Source: a virus. Taken from it: a stretch of 64,000 nt of DNA. The first letter of the stretch is position 1, and every line of letters begins with the position of its first letter. Made by a program: the position numbers and the translations under genes. The notes under the pieces were generated by a model that saw only the letters and a list, made by a program, of their open reading frames with translations, was not told the origin of the DNA and did no database searches. The stretch lies in IMG/VR virus record IMGVR_UViG_3300033141_002688, positions 1-64,000 of that record. One strand, written 5' to 3'. Positions 9,246 to 18,952 of this stretch are shown one piece after another.

Positions 9246-10528
9246 TGTCTAGGAAATTGACTTATGAATTTGTGAAATCACAATTTGAAAAAGAAGGTTA
9301 TACTCTACTAACTAAAGAGTATAAAAATACTAAACAGAAGTTAGAATATATTTGTCCTAAAGGACACAAGCATTCAATAACTTGGGATGCTTGGCAACAA
9401 GGACATAGATGTTTATATTGTTCAGGTAAAGCCAAGAAAACAATTGAAGAAGTTAGAGAAGCATTTGAATCTGAAGGTTATACTTTACTAACCAAGGAGT
9501 ATAAAAATAATCAACAAAAGCTCAAATACATTTGTCCAAATGGACACAAGCATTCAATAAAATGGCATAATTGGTATCATGGTTATAGATGTCCCTATTG
9601 CTCAGGAAATACTAAGAAAACAATTGAAGAAGTAAGAGAAGCATTTAAATCTGAAAATTATATTCTATTAACTAAGGAATATAAGAACGCTTTTCAAAAG
9701 CTTAAATTTATATGTCCAAATGGGCACAAGCACTCTATAACTTGGGCTAATTTTCAACGAGGTCAAAGATGTCCTTATTGTATAAATAAGAATATCAAGA
9801 AGACAATAGAAGAAATCAGAGAAGCATTTGAATCTGAAGGTTATACACTCTTAACTAAGGAATATAAGAATAATTCTCAGAAACTAAAATATATTTGTCC
9901 TCAAGGACACAGACATTCTATAAGTTGGCATGAATGGCAACAAGGTACAAGGTGCTCTTATTGTGCTCATATTAAGATTGCTAATAAGCGGAAATTAGAT
10001 TATGAATTTGTTAAAAGTGAATTTGAAAAAGAAGGTTGCAAGTTATTAACTAAAGAATATAAAAATTGTTATCAAAAATTAGATTATATTTGTCCTAGAG
10101 GACATAGACATTCAATAAAATGGAATAGTTGGCAACAAGGCAGAAGATGCCCTTATTGTTATCATGAAAGTAGAATCAAATACTACACTAAAAAAGATTT
10201 AGAGAGATACAATAGTTATAGAGAAGCAGTAGACAATCTAACCAATAGAATATATAAAAAGTATAGAAATTATATCAATCCAAGTAAACATAGAAGAGGA
10301 AAACGTTCTTACCATCTAGATCATATTTATTCAGTGATAGATGGATTCGAGAATAATATTCCAATAGATATAATTTCAAACCCCAATAATCTGAGAATAA
10401 TTCCTACAAAAGAGAATTTAAATAAGAATGGAACTTCTTATATCTCTAAAATGATGCTATATCATATATCTACCTCAGAGGTGATAATAAGTGGGCTGGC
10501 AGACGGTCGCATACGAATACGAAAATAG
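9245..10528 (+). CDS. HNH homing endonuclease with five zinc-ribbon repeats
   Basis: 427 residues. Five tandem ~60-residue repeats (about 1-300) share the plan F-E-x-E-G-Y-x-L-L-T-K-E-Y-K-N, then Y-I-C-P-x-G-H, then W-x-x-W-Q-Q-G-x-R-C-x-Y-C. Each has one CxxGH plus CxxC set able to bind zinc. The end (about 305-400) has an HNH nuclease pattern: YHLDHIYSVIDGF, N-N-L-R-I-I-P, then N-K. ATG overlaps the J stop as TAATG after GGAGGAG, and its 3' end overlaps the next J/fibre start. It looks like a homing gene lodged in the J gene. The repeats probably bind DNA, which is inference. Confidence 0.82.
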   Translation: MSRKLTYEFVKSQFEKEGYTLLTKEYKNTKQKLEYICPKGHKHSITWDAWQQGHRCLYCSGKAKKTIEEVREAFESEGYTLLTKEYKNNQQKLKYICPNGHKHSIKWHNWYHGYRCPYCSGNTKKTIEEVREAFKSENYILLTKEYKNAFQKLKFICPNGHKHSITWANFQRGQRCPYCINKNIKKTIEEIREAFESEGYTLLTKEYKNNSQKLKYICPQGHRHSISWHEWQQGTRCSYCAHIKIANKRKLDYEFVKSEFEKEGCKLLTKEYKNCYQKLDYICPRGHRHSIKWNSWQQGRRCPYCYHESRIKYYTKKDLERYNSYREAVDNLTNRIYKKYRNYINPSKHRRGKRSYHLDHIYSVIDGFENNIPIDIISNPNNLRIIPTKENLNKNGTSYISKMMLYHISTSEVIISGLADGRIRIRK

Positions 10529-13500
10529 CTACCTCTTTCATAAGTTCCTATTGTGGGCTTCCACTAATGGAAATATATATTTTTCATTAAAAGAAAAATT
10601 GAATGATGGATGGAAATGGTTTGCTGGAGATGCCTCTCATAAATTAATTACCGACCAGAAACTTACAGAATATGGTAGTGAAAGTTCAGCTCAGACTAAT
10701 TATTTGGCTATGACCAGTGGAAAATTCCTCGCAGTTCTTCCTCAAATCTATCAAGCAAAATTTATTCGCCTTCATGTCCAATCAGGAAATAATGTACAAA
10801 TCCATGAGTTTAGGCCTAGTACATATTTTTCATGCCATGAATTAATTTCAGGTGAATTACATATTACAGATAAGCTTTCAGATGCTCCATTAATAAGAAT
10901 AACTAAATCTGATATAGATAGAGTTAAATTGGGTAATTTTGAGAGCAGTTTTTATGGTATTGTAGGATATGATGCAAGCTCAAATAAAATTTTTGAGCTG
11001 AGTGATAATCAGCAGATAATAGCGGGTTGGGATTTTGATACAACTTCCCTAAGCGCAGGTAATATAACACTAGACAGTTCTACTCCCAGTATTAAGCTAG
11101 GTTCTGCTACTGATTACATGACAGGCACAGGAATATGGATGGGTAATGATAGCGGAACCTATAAATTACATATTGGCAATCCAAATGATAAATATTTAAA
11201 GTGGGATGGTACTGACCTAACTATAACAGGTCACTTTATTGGCACTTCAGAAATAGGAGCTACTTCTTCTAACTCCTTCACTATCAATGATGATGCTGAT
11301 GATGTTACTGTTCAGTTGATTTTGGACAGAACTACAGGCGGGGCAGCTACCCTGAGCTGGGACGGTGCTGAGCTGACATCAGATGTCACTGTTGACGTTG
11401 ATGGGAGCTTGCTGCAATTAGCCACCAAGGAATATGTTGATCTCGCTGTCACTAGCCTTGGGGCTTCCTACTACATGCTGGATACGGCTTCTGGCATTAG
11501 CGATTACAAGTTGTGCTCCCTGACACCATCGGGTGATGCTGAGACTTATCTGGAATCTGCCGATTTAAGCGATAACGATTATATTGGTGGTTGGATTTCC
11601 GCTTCAGGAGAAACACCAGATGTGCTTCTGACTGGTGACTTTAACTTCTACCTTACGGCGGAGAAAACCACAGGCACAAAAACCCTGAAACTGTACTGGA
11701 AGATGTACGAGAGGAAGTCGGATACATCAGAGACACTGATAGCGACATCTTCTGTCAGCAATGAAGTTGACAGTAAAGACACTTTTGTTATACCCTTGGT
11801 GCTCACCTCAGACTATGAGCCTGATAGTGGTTCCAGGATTGTAGGTAAACTGTATGCCTCTGTGACGGGTAGCGGTAATGCCCCCACTGTGCGCATTTAC
11901 TATCGGGGCAGCACAGGCTCCAGGTGGGATATTCCTGCCAACAGTGAAGTATTCCGTAGTATTTTTGTGCCTTATGATGGGGCAGTGCAAGATGTTGATT
12001 TGGGTAGTTACACATTGACCGCACCAACTGTCAAACTCTCCAATCTCACTGACGGCTACATCCCTTATCACGTATCTGATGCCTCTGGGCTGGCTAATAG
12101 TCCTATTTATACTAATGGGACAGATATCAGAATTGGGACTGCCGGAAGTCTAACAAGAGCATTAGAGATAATTAGAGACGATCATATTGCAATTCAACTA
12201 AAGACAACAGCAAACTCCAAACATACTGAGGTGATCTTCATTTCTAAGGCTGCTGACGGTTCGGATCATTGGTGGACTATTGGTAGTCCATATGGAACTC
12301 CTGAGAGATTTGTAATAAGCCCAAGTGGTATGGAGGTTGGAGATGAGTTTGTAATTTTGGAAAGTGGCAACGTAGGCTTCCGAACCACCACTCCCAAGGC
12401 CAATGTAGAAATTGAAGACGGCGGAACTAGCAATAGTGTATTGTTGAAGATTACTCAGGATGATGTAAATGTCTGGGGTTTGATGATTGGGAATGACACC
12501 TATTCCACTGATGATACAAAAGGCCTTGGATTTTTAGTTGCGGATACTGGAAACACGCACATTCAAAGTACCGCAAGTGGGGATCTCTCAATTATTGCAA
12601 AAGGCACCGTAGATACTTCAAGTGTGCGAATTCAAGCAGAAAACAAAATCTACTTCCAAGACTACAACTCCGGCTCCACAAGTACCAAGATCACTATGGA
12701 TATGCAGAATGGTAGATTGGGAATTGGAGGAACAGCGCCCTACCCTTTCTATGTAAAAAGTAGTGTTGACTATGTGGCAGCCTTTGAGTCAAATGATGCC
12801 TTTGCAGGTATTCTTCTTACTGATCCTAATCATACTTTTGGAGTCGCTACCCTTTCTGATTTCTTTATTATACGTGATTATAACACTGGTAATGATATAC
12901 TTCGGATTAGAGCTGGTGCAGAAGCTAATACTCTCAAGATTGCGTCTAGTAGCTGTGTCCTCATTGGCACTGACACAGACAACGCAGGCAAATTACAAGT
13001 CCTCTCCACCTCAGAACAATTGAGATTGGAGTATGACAATACCCACTATGCTAGTTTCACGGTAAACTCAAATGGCACTCTGACCTTGGCTCCTACTGGA
13101 GATTTTATCCTCAACCCCACTGGCAATGACGTTTACCCAAACACCAACTACGATATAAACCTTGGCCTGCTGACTAAGAAGTTTCTTACCCTGCACGCAG
13201 CAGAATTGTGGGTTGAGACTCTGGTTGCTCAAAACACAATGGCTACTATTGGCGGTAGGATACTTGTGGCCCCCACCACAGAGCTAACAAGCGACCTGTC
13301 TGACACAGCTACTACAATCTACGTAAAACACAACAATCTAGCCAGCGGAGACAGAGTTTACCTAGAGTCCAATGGCAAAGTGGAGTTTATGAGTATTGAC
13401 TCGGCCCCTAGCGGCTCCGGCCCCTATTCTTACACAGTCACCAGAAACTTAGACGGCTCAGGAGCCAACCAGTGGTATGCGGGGGATGCAGTGCTGAACA

Positions 13501-16124
13501 CTGGCACTACAGGAGACGGTTTTATAGACATCTACTCAGTCAGGGGAGTAAAATCTTCCTCTCAATATGGCCCAACCATAGTAGGCAATGTCAGAAACAG
13601 CAGCACTTACAACGATTGGACAGAAGTGTGGGCAGTTGGCAACCTGAACGGCTTGTACGGGTATAGTAGTAATACCTACGGGGCCGCTTTTGGGAAATAC
13701 TCCGCTGCTGATTACATTACGATTGACCCAAGCAATGGCATCAGATTTTTCGATAGCGGAGATGTGGTGCAGGCGCAATTGAGCAGCAGCGTGTGGACGC
13801 TGGGCGAGGTGGCCGCTGCTAAGAGCAACATCCAGATCACCGCCGGAACAATCAAGTTACGCACCAACACCACAAGCCACTTGGAGCTGTCCACAGCGGG
13901 GGCCTTTTGGGCAGGGGACACTTCTTCCACAGAGCGCATAGAGTGGAACAGCTCAGACGGACTGTTCATTACCGACTCCAGCAATAACAAAGTGTTCCAG
14001 GCCGACCCCTCTGGCAATGTGAATATTGCCGGCACAGTGGACATAGGGGTAGGGGCGTTTGCTGATTTGCCCAGTGATGAAAATCTGGTTGGATATTGGA
14101 GTTTTGATGATGGCACGGGTACAGTGGCGGTTGACGGCTCAGGAAACGGGAATGATGGAACTCTCTACAACATGGAAGAGGCTGACTGGGTTGATGGTGC
14201 TGTTGGAAAAGCTTTAAGTTTTGATGGCGTGGATGAATTTGTCGAGATTGATGATCCAGTATTGGGCGAAGCAGCCATTACAATTTCAGCCTGGGTAAAG
14301 AAAACAGCTTATACACGGTATCAAGGAATCGTGGCCGATTATTATGGAGGATATAAGAACTTTATCTTAGGATATGAAACTCCAGAAAATTCAGTAGCAT
14401 TCTATGTTGGTGATGGAACATCTAGGGATTCCATATTTATAACAGGTTTCACACAAGATGAATGGCATCATATCGTAGGTGTGTTTGATGGTAGTGCAGG
14501 CACTTTAGCAATATATCTTGATGGAAATAAACAGGAGAAGAACACCTCAATCACAAATGTTGGTTCTTCACAATCACCTTATTGCTCTATAGGTAGATAT
14601 AGTTCTTATTACTTTAACGGCCTCATAGACGAAGTCCGCATCTACAACAGAGCACTCACACCCTCAGAGATCAAAGCCCTCTATCTCTACCCCGCAGGCA
14701 ACAGAGGCACACGCATAAGCGGAAACCGCATACGCACCGGCATTATCCAATCGGACAACTATGCTGCCAGCGCAGGCTCAATGCTCAACCTGAATGACGG
14801 CACATTTAAGCTAGGCGGTTCCAGTACTCCTGAGTTTGAATTTGACGGTAGCAATTTGTATGTCGGTTTGCAGGCTGGAGAGCATGTAAAGGTAAGCTCC
14901 ACAGCAGTCCAAATCAAAAATGGAGCCACTGTCTACACTGACCTGACAAACGGAGTGCTCACGCTGGGGGACTCTAGCAGCGGTGAATATATCTTGCTTA
15001 ATGGAACCGATGGCATTCAGATGTATTCAGGTGCTATGCAACGGATGAGATTAAACATAGATGGCAGTGGGTGGTTTGTTGGTGCAAATGTTTTTTCTTG
15101 GGATACAAGCGGAAATCTCAGCGTATCTGGCAATATCACTTCAGCCTCCATTACCAGCAGCACCATAGACGGAAGCATCATTACAGGAGGTACTTTTAGA
15201 ACTTCGAGCACAGGAAAGAAAATTATTATTACTTCTGATGGTCTTGTTTTTGATACAGGAGCTACAACTGGGAAATATGGTACTTTCAAGTACGGTGACG
15301 GCACTAAGTATGGCTCTGGGGCATTGGCCTATATTCATCACTCAGCCTACGATGTTCCCTTTTATATTGCTTCAGAACAAAGTGTAGCAGATTTTCATTT
15401 CTACAACAGAGCATCCTGGCCTTCCGGTGCTGCTGAAATAGGGGACGTTGCTGTTAAGAGTGGGGTTCTTGGGGTTTGTACTTCCGCTGGTACTCCTGGA
15501 ACTTGGAAAGGGTTTGCTTATGATGACCATAACCACGATTCAGATTATGCTTCTCTTAACCATGAGCATACTAATATTTCAGATGCAGATGGTGATACTA
15601 AAATCCAAACGGAGGAATCTGCAGATGAAGATCACATCCGCATGGATGTAGCAGGAACCGAAGCCTTCGACTTAAGCAACAATGGAGTTTTAACTCTTGC
15701 TAAACAGGCTAGGGCTAGGGCGTATCAAAGCGGAACTGGACAAACTATAACCTCTGGTACTGACACAAAAGTCACTCTTAATTCTGAGACTTATGATGAG
15801 CAGAATGAGTTTGATTCTAGTACCAATTACCGCTTTACTGCAACGGAAGCCGGTTATTATTTACTAATTGGTAGTGTGCTTTTAGCATCACCAGCAGACA
15901 ATCAGCGTCTCACAATTATGTTTTACAAAAATGGAACACAGATTACAAATAACCAAACAACAGTAGCAGGCACTCCTGCATTTTCTGGTTGTAATGGGGC
16001 AGAGATTGTATATCTTGCTGCTAGTGATTATGTTGAGATGTGGATTTATCAAAACGCAGGTGTTAATAAACAGTTACATCCAAGCTCAAGTGGTACTTAT
16101 TTTGCAGTACATAAGCTCTCATAG
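10491..16124 (+). CDS. J C-terminal region / tail fibre with LamG-like and C1q-like domains
   Basis: 1,877 residues starting at GTG with AGAGG eight bases upstream, inside the endonuclease gene. The opening (FLLWAST, then HEFRPSTYFS, SDAPLIRITKSDIDRVKLG) is the sequence that normally follows FN3 domains in long J proteins, so this is the cut-off end of J. A LamG/concanavalin-type domain lies at about residues 1190-1400 (LVGYWSFDDGTGTVAVDGSG to LIDEVRIYNRALTPSEIKAL). A C1q/TNF-like beta domain closes the protein (about 1740-1877). These should bind host surface sugars. The middle third is much richer in G+C than its surroundings. Confidence 0.82.
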   Translation: MGWQTVAYEYENSYLFHKFLLWASTNGNIYFSLKEKLNDGWKWFAGDASHKLITDQKLTEYGSESSAQTNYLAMTSGKFLAVLPQIYQAKFIRLHVQSGNNVQIHEFRPSTYFSCHELISGELHITDKLSDAPLIRITKSDIDRVKLGNFESSFYGIVGYDASSNKIFELSDNQQIIAGWDFDTTSLSAGNITLDSSTPSIKLGSATDYMTGTGIWMGNDSGTYKLHIGNPNDKYLKWDGTDLTITGHFIGTSEIGATSSNSFTINDDADDVTVQLILDRTTGGAATLSWDGAELTSDVTVDVDGSLLQLATKEYVDLAVTSLGASYYMLDTASGISDYKLCSLTPSGDAETYLESADLSDNDYIGGWISASGETPDVLLTGDFNFYLTAEKTTGTKTLKLYWKMYERKSDTSETLIATSSVSNEVDSKDTFVIPLVLTSDYEPDSGSRIVGKLYASVTGSGNAPTVRIYYRGSTGSRWDIPANSEVFRSIFVPYDGAVQDVDLGSYTLTAPTVKLSNLTDGYIPYHVSDASGLANSPIYTNGTDIRIGTAGSLTRALEIIRDDHIAIQLKTTANSKHTEVIFISKAADGSDHWWTIGSPYGTPERFVISPSGMEVGDEFVILESGNVGFRTTTPKANVEIEDGGTSNSVLLKITQDDVNVWGLMIGNDTYSTDDTKGLGFLVADTGNTHIQSTASGDLSIIAKGTVDTSSVRIQAENKIYFQDYNSGSTSTKITMDMQNGRLGIGGTAPYPFYVKSSVDYVAAFESNDAFAGILLTDPNHTFGVATLSDFFIIRDYNTGNDILRIRAGAEANTLKIASSSCVLIGTDTDNAGKLQVLSTSEQLRLEYDNTHYASFTVNSNGTLTLAPTGDFILNPTGNDVYPNTNYDINLGLLTKKFLTLHAAELWVETLVAQNTMATIGGRILVAPTTELTSDLSDTATTIYVKHNNLASGDRVYLESNGKVEFMSIDSAPSGSGPYSYTVTRNLDGSGANQWYAGDAVLNTGTTGDGFIDIYSVRGVKSSSQYGPTIVGNVRNSSTYNDWTEVWAVGNLNGLYGYSSNTYGAAFGKYSAADYITIDPSNGIRFFDSGDVVQAQLSSSVWTLGEVAAAKSNIQITAGTIKLRTNTTSHLELSTAGAFWAGDTSSTERIEWNSSDGLFITDSSNNKVFQADPSGNVNIAGTVDIGVGAFADLPSDENLVGYWSFDDGTGTVAVDGSGNGNDGTLYNMEEADWVDGAVGKALSFDGVDEFVEIDDPVLGEAAITISAWVKKTAYTRYQGIVADYYGGYKNFILGYETPENSVAFYVGDGTSRDSIFITGFTQDEWHHIVGVFDGSAGTLAIYLDGNKQEKNTSITNVGSSQSPYCSIGRYSSYYFNGLIDEVRIYNRALTPSEIKALYLYPAGNRGTRISGNRIRTGIIQSDNYAASAGSMLNLNDGTFKLGGSSTPEFEFDGSNLYVGLQAGEHVKVSSTAVQIKNGATVYTDLTNGVLTLGDSSSGEYILLNGTDGIQMYSGAMQRMRLNIDGSGWFVGANVFSWDTSGNLSVSGNITSASITSSTIDGSIITGGTFRTSSTGKKIIITSDGLVFDTGATTGKYGTFKYGDGTKYGSGALAYIHHSAYDVPFYIASEQSVADFHFYNRASWPSGAAEIGDVAVKSGVLGVCTSAGTPGTWKGFAYDDHNHDSDYASLNHEHTNISDADGDTKIQTEESADEDHIRMDVAGTEAFDLSNNGVLTLAKQARARAYQSGTGQTITSGTDTKVTLNSETYDEQNEFDSSTNYRFTATEAGYYLLIGSVLLASPADNQRLTIMFYKNGTQITNNQTTVAGTPAFSGCNGAEIVYLAASDYVEMWIYQNAGVNKQLHPSSSGTYFAVHKLS

Positions 16125-16139
16125 AGGAGGTAATAGGTA

Positions 16140-16508
16140 ATGGTAAAAGAGAATCTTTCATTAGAAACGATTCAAAAGATTGAGGATGTAATTTTGGCAA
16201 TTGGAAAAGATGCCGGAGTCAAAGCCTTTGATCATGTTGCTCTTGACCGTGTGGAATGGGTTGCAAATGCTATTTACCAGCGTATTCGGCGTGCAAAGGA
16301 TGAAGTAGTAGAAAAGATTTTTGACCCAAGCGATAAAGATTGTACTATAGATGAAGTCAGTAAGGAAGAGATATTAAGTAACCTAGTTTCTAGAGAAGAC
16401 GATCCACTAGAAAAGAAAAAGTTTTGGTCTGAGGAGACGAAAGATGAAATTATCGCTAGAGCCAAAGTAAAATCTGCCAAGGAAAAAGAGGTAGAAAACA
16501 AGAGGTAG
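16140..16508 (+). CDS. Small charged helical protein, unknown
   Basis: 122 residues after a GAGGAGG ribosome site. No family recognised. The sequence is almost entirely helical and charged, ending in a Lys/Glu-rich tail. It sits between two fibre genes, so a fibre-associated or assembly role is possible but not shown. Confidence 0.6.
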   Translation: MVKENLSLETIQKIEDVILAIGKDAGVKAFDHVALDRVEWVANAIYQRIRRAKDEVVEKIFDPSDKDCTIDEVSKEEILSNLVSREDDPLEKKKFWSEETKDEIIARAKVKSAKEKEVENKR

Positions 16509-16520
16509 GAGGAGGTTATA

Positions 16521-17105
16521 ATGGCAATCAATTATCCAACATCATTAGACACATTTACTGATAAAACAGATAATGTAGATAATGTCCAAGCTGTTGATAT
16601 GAATGATGTCCAAGACGCAGTAGAAGCTTTAGAAGCCAAAGTTGGTATAGATAGTTCTGCCGACACATCCAGTTTAGACTACAAAGTGAACAACTTTTTT
16701 GCTACAGGTAGAACTCTGTTATTGTATGAGGATAGTGCTCCAACAGGTTGGACAATACAGAACACGCTGGATGACAAGTTGGTATTTGTAACTAAAGGTA
16801 GTGCTGCTGGTGGGCAAACTGGTGGTACAGTTCATAGTAGTGGAACGTGGACACAGCCCAATCATAGCCATTCCCATAGCCATAAATGGTATGATTATGT
16901 AAGTGGTGCTAACCATAAAGATGGTGCTGGTAATAATATTTCAGTGAATACTGAAAACAGCGGTTCAACTGGAATTACAGGAGCAGGCGGTGCTGCTACT
17001 TATGTAAATTTAGACTTATATACTGATACAGACACTACAGGAAGTGCGACCGCCAACACATGGCGTCCGGCAGCGTACTGCTGCATAATGGTAAAGAAGG
17101 ATTAG
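16521..17105 (+). CDS. Short tail fibre / collar-like protein
   Basis: 194 residues after AGGAGGAGG. The N-terminus has the DNVDNVQAVDMNDVQDAVEALE pattern often found at the start of small phage fibre proteins (first 20 or so residues after the initial loop). The C-terminal half contains APTGWTIQ and a His-rich HSHSHSHKW stretch and ends TWRPAAYCCIMVKK, as in tail-collar-type receptor tips. The alternating histidines resemble the metal-binding HxH ladders of phage fibre needles. Confidence 0.65.
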   Translation: MAINYPTSLDTFTDKTDNVDNVQAVDMNDVQDAVEALEAKVGIDSSADTSSLDYKVNNFFATGRTLLLYEDSAPTGWTIQNTLDDKLVFVTKGSAAGGQTGGTVHSSGTWTQPNHSHSHSHKWYDYVSGANHKDGAGNNISVNTENSGSTGITGAGGAATYVNLDLYTDTDTTGSATANTWRPAAYCCIMVKKD

Positions 17106-17109
17106 TGAA

Positions 17110-17466
17110 ATGGAAAATACATGCAACAAAGATTGTCATCTCTGGAAGAAGTACAAAGAAAAATGCCCTAATTATATCAAATCGGGGTGGAAGCCGGAGA
17201 ATAGCACTGAAATAAAGTACATAGAAGATTGTGCTCCAAAACGAACCATGTTAATGATTCAGGAGTTGTACAACCGCTTAATTGGGGTGGAAAAAGCTCA
17301 GGAAGAAATGAGAAACGAGGCTGCCTGGGTTCAGGTGGTAGCTGAAGTAATGGGTAGGAATTCTGGCATTGACTTGCAAGCTTTTGTGGAAGAGAGGCAA
17401 AGACGACTGAGGCTTTCCAATATGAAAGAGAAGCTATTGATAGGAGACAAACAAAATGAATCCTAA
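17110..17466 (+). CDS. Cys-containing small protein, unknown
   Basis: 118 residues with a CNKDCHLWKKYKEKCPNY cluster near the N-terminus that could hold a metal. The rest is helical and charged. No family recognised. Its end overlaps the following tiny membrane-protein gene by 11 nt, suggesting co-translation. Confidence 0.55.
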   Translation: MENTCNKDCHLWKKYKEKCPNYIKSGWKPENSTEIKYIEDCAPKRTMLMIQELYNRLIGVEKAQEEMRNEAAWVQVVAEVMGRNSGIDLQAFVEERQRRLRLSNMKEKLLIGDKQNES

Positions 17467-17557
17467 AACAAAAGCTTGGATATGGGGAATAGTAGGAGCT
17501 GCTATAGCAGTGACTATTATGATATTGTCTATTCTGCCAAGTCTTTTCTGGTGTTAA
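17456..17557 (+). CDS. 33-residue single-span membrane peptide
   Basis: ATG 17456 follows AGGAGACAAACAAA. The product is a short basic start (MNPKTKAW), then about 20 hydrophobic residues (IVGAAIAVTIMILSILPSLF) and a final Cys. Size and position among late genes suit a lysis-related or fibre-accessory membrane peptide. That function is a guess. Confidence 0.5.
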   Translation: MNPKTKAWIWGIVGAAIAVTIMILSILPSLFWC

Positions 17558-17574
17558 CAATTAAGGAGGAGAAA

Positions 17575-17976
17575 ATGAAAATTAAAAATATGATTCTGGA
17601 TTTAATGGTAACAACTGATACACTACAGAGATTCTATGATACAAAACTTCCAATCAGGTATGCCTTTAAACTTAAAAGGCAGAGAACGAAACTTCAGGAA
17701 GTATTAAAAGATTTCTCAGAATCAAAAAAAGAATTGATAGAAAGATTCTGTGATAAAGATGAAGATGGTAATCCAATATCAAGTGGAGTTGGGTCTTATC
17801 AATTCAACCAACACCCAGAGAATCTTCAGTTATTCAACGATGAGTTTGTAAAATTTCTTGGAGAAGAAACAGAAGTTGATTTTGAGAAAGTGGAAATTCC
17901 AGAAAATATGCTTGGGGATTCCTGGAGTGCAAATGATATTGAAATAATAGAAAATCTAATAAAATTAGGTGATTAA
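17575..17976 (+). CDS. Conserved phage-type protein of unknown function
   Basis: 133 residues. I place the start at ATG 17575, directly after a strong AAGGAGG site, rather than at the ATG 99 nt upstream, which runs through the membrane-peptide gene. It is helical at the N-terminus and acidic at the C-terminus. No catalytic motif is seen. Late-gene position suggests a virion-related role. Confidence 0.6.
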   Translation: MKIKNMILDLMVTTDTLQRFYDTKLPIRYAFKLKRQRTKLQEVLKDFSESKKELIERFCDKDEDGNPISSGVGSYQFNQHPENLQLFNDEFVKFLGEETEVDFEKVEIPENMLGDSWSANDIEIIENLIKLGD

Positions 17977-17978
17977 AC

Positions 17979-18869
17979 ATGAGCGTCTATGCGAGCGGAT
18001 CGTGTAATCTTAGAGCCGGAAGTTCAAAAATAATAGGGAACAATACTGATTTTCTAACCAGAGTATCAGTGGGGAATCTATTTAAAGTAACATCTGAAAA
18101 TGTATTCTACACTGTGGCAGCCATAAATACAGCTACAAGAATGCAGTTGAGTTCTAGATATCAAAATACTTCCTATGAGACTGCCAAAACGGAAAATGTT
18201 GCAACTGCCAATTCAGCCACCAAGATATACTCTGGAACTGTAAGTAATACTCCAGTTATTCAGGACAGATTTGTATTAAATGCCAGTGTTGAGAAGTTTA
18301 CCGATGATGGTGGTGGTACTCTTAGTGGAGACCAAGGTGGTTCTGGAACTATTGGATATGATGATGGAAGTTGGTCAATTACTTTAGGTACTAATCTCAC
18401 TGCTACTGTTACTGTTGAAGCTAGTTATTATTACGGTGAAAGTTTAAATGGTGTAAGTTATCAAGTTATCAAAGATTATACTCCAAATTACAGTTGGCCA
18501 GAACAAAATGCAGGAGACCTAAATCCAGAAGCTATTTTTACAAAGGCTCTTAGAAGTATTGATTCTGATTTATATGATTCAACTAAAAAGATCACTACCG
18601 TAGCTACAAGCTATACTGCTACCAGCACGGATTTCACCGTTGTGGCCAGTTTAATTTCCTCAAATATAAGAATAGTCTTACCTACAACTGGATTAAACAA
18701 TAGAGGTAAAACATTGCGTATTATAAACAATTCTGCTAGTTATAATGTAACAGCTACATGCAACGCTTCATCAGATTCTATAGAAGGAAATGTTTCTAGT
18801 ACACTTACATCCACTTATAGCTCAATGCAACTTCAATGTGTAGCTACAGGATTGTGGGTATTTTTGTAA
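17979..18869 (+). CDS. Beta-rich structural protein, possible fibre or decoration protein
   Basis: 296 residues starting 2 nt after the previous stop. It is Ser/Thr/Asn/Gly-rich and alternates in a beta-strand pattern. The C-terminal ~80 residues (IRIVLPTTGLNNRGKTLRII) look like a small trimeric-fibre-type beta domain. It is the last plus-strand gene before the convergent junction. Confidence 0.6.
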   Translation: MSVYASGSCNLRAGSSKIIGNNTDFLTRVSVGNLFKVTSENVFYTVAAINTATRMQLSSRYQNTSYETAKTENVATANSATKIYSGTVSNTPVIQDRFVLNASVEKFTDDGGGTLSGDQGGSGTIGYDDGSWSITLGTNLTATVTVEASYYYGESLNGVSYQVIKDYTPNYSWPEQNAGDLNPEAIFTKALRSIDSDLYDSTKKITTVATSYTATSTDFTVVASLISSNIRIVLPTTGLNNRGKTLRIINNSASYNVTATCNASSDSIEGNVSSTLTSTYSSMQLQCVATGLWVFL

Positions 18870-18879
18870 TATAAATTAA

Positions 18880-18903
18880 TGGTCGGAGGGTGAGGATTTG
18901 AAC
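18880..18903 (-). tRNA. tRNA-like 3' half (T-loop, acceptor strand, CCA)
   Basis: Read on the minus strand this is GTTCAAATCCTCACCC followed by TCCGACCA. It has a T-loop TTCAAAT, the T-stem 3' strand CCTCA, an acceptor 3' strand and encoded CCA. The matching T-stem 5' strand is not directly upstream: only 2 of 5 bases pair. The partner 5' half is at 19504-19527, across an endonuclease gene. Likely a broken tRNA; a functional product is not supported. Confidence 0.5.
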
Positions 18904-18952
18904 TTGTAATTCATCTTGTGTTAGAAAGAATATCTCTAAAGTCATCAGATGA

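Noticed and set aside
12763-13023. 86-residue ORF inside the fibre gene
   Set aside because: Shadow of the long fibre frame; no ribosome site and no family.
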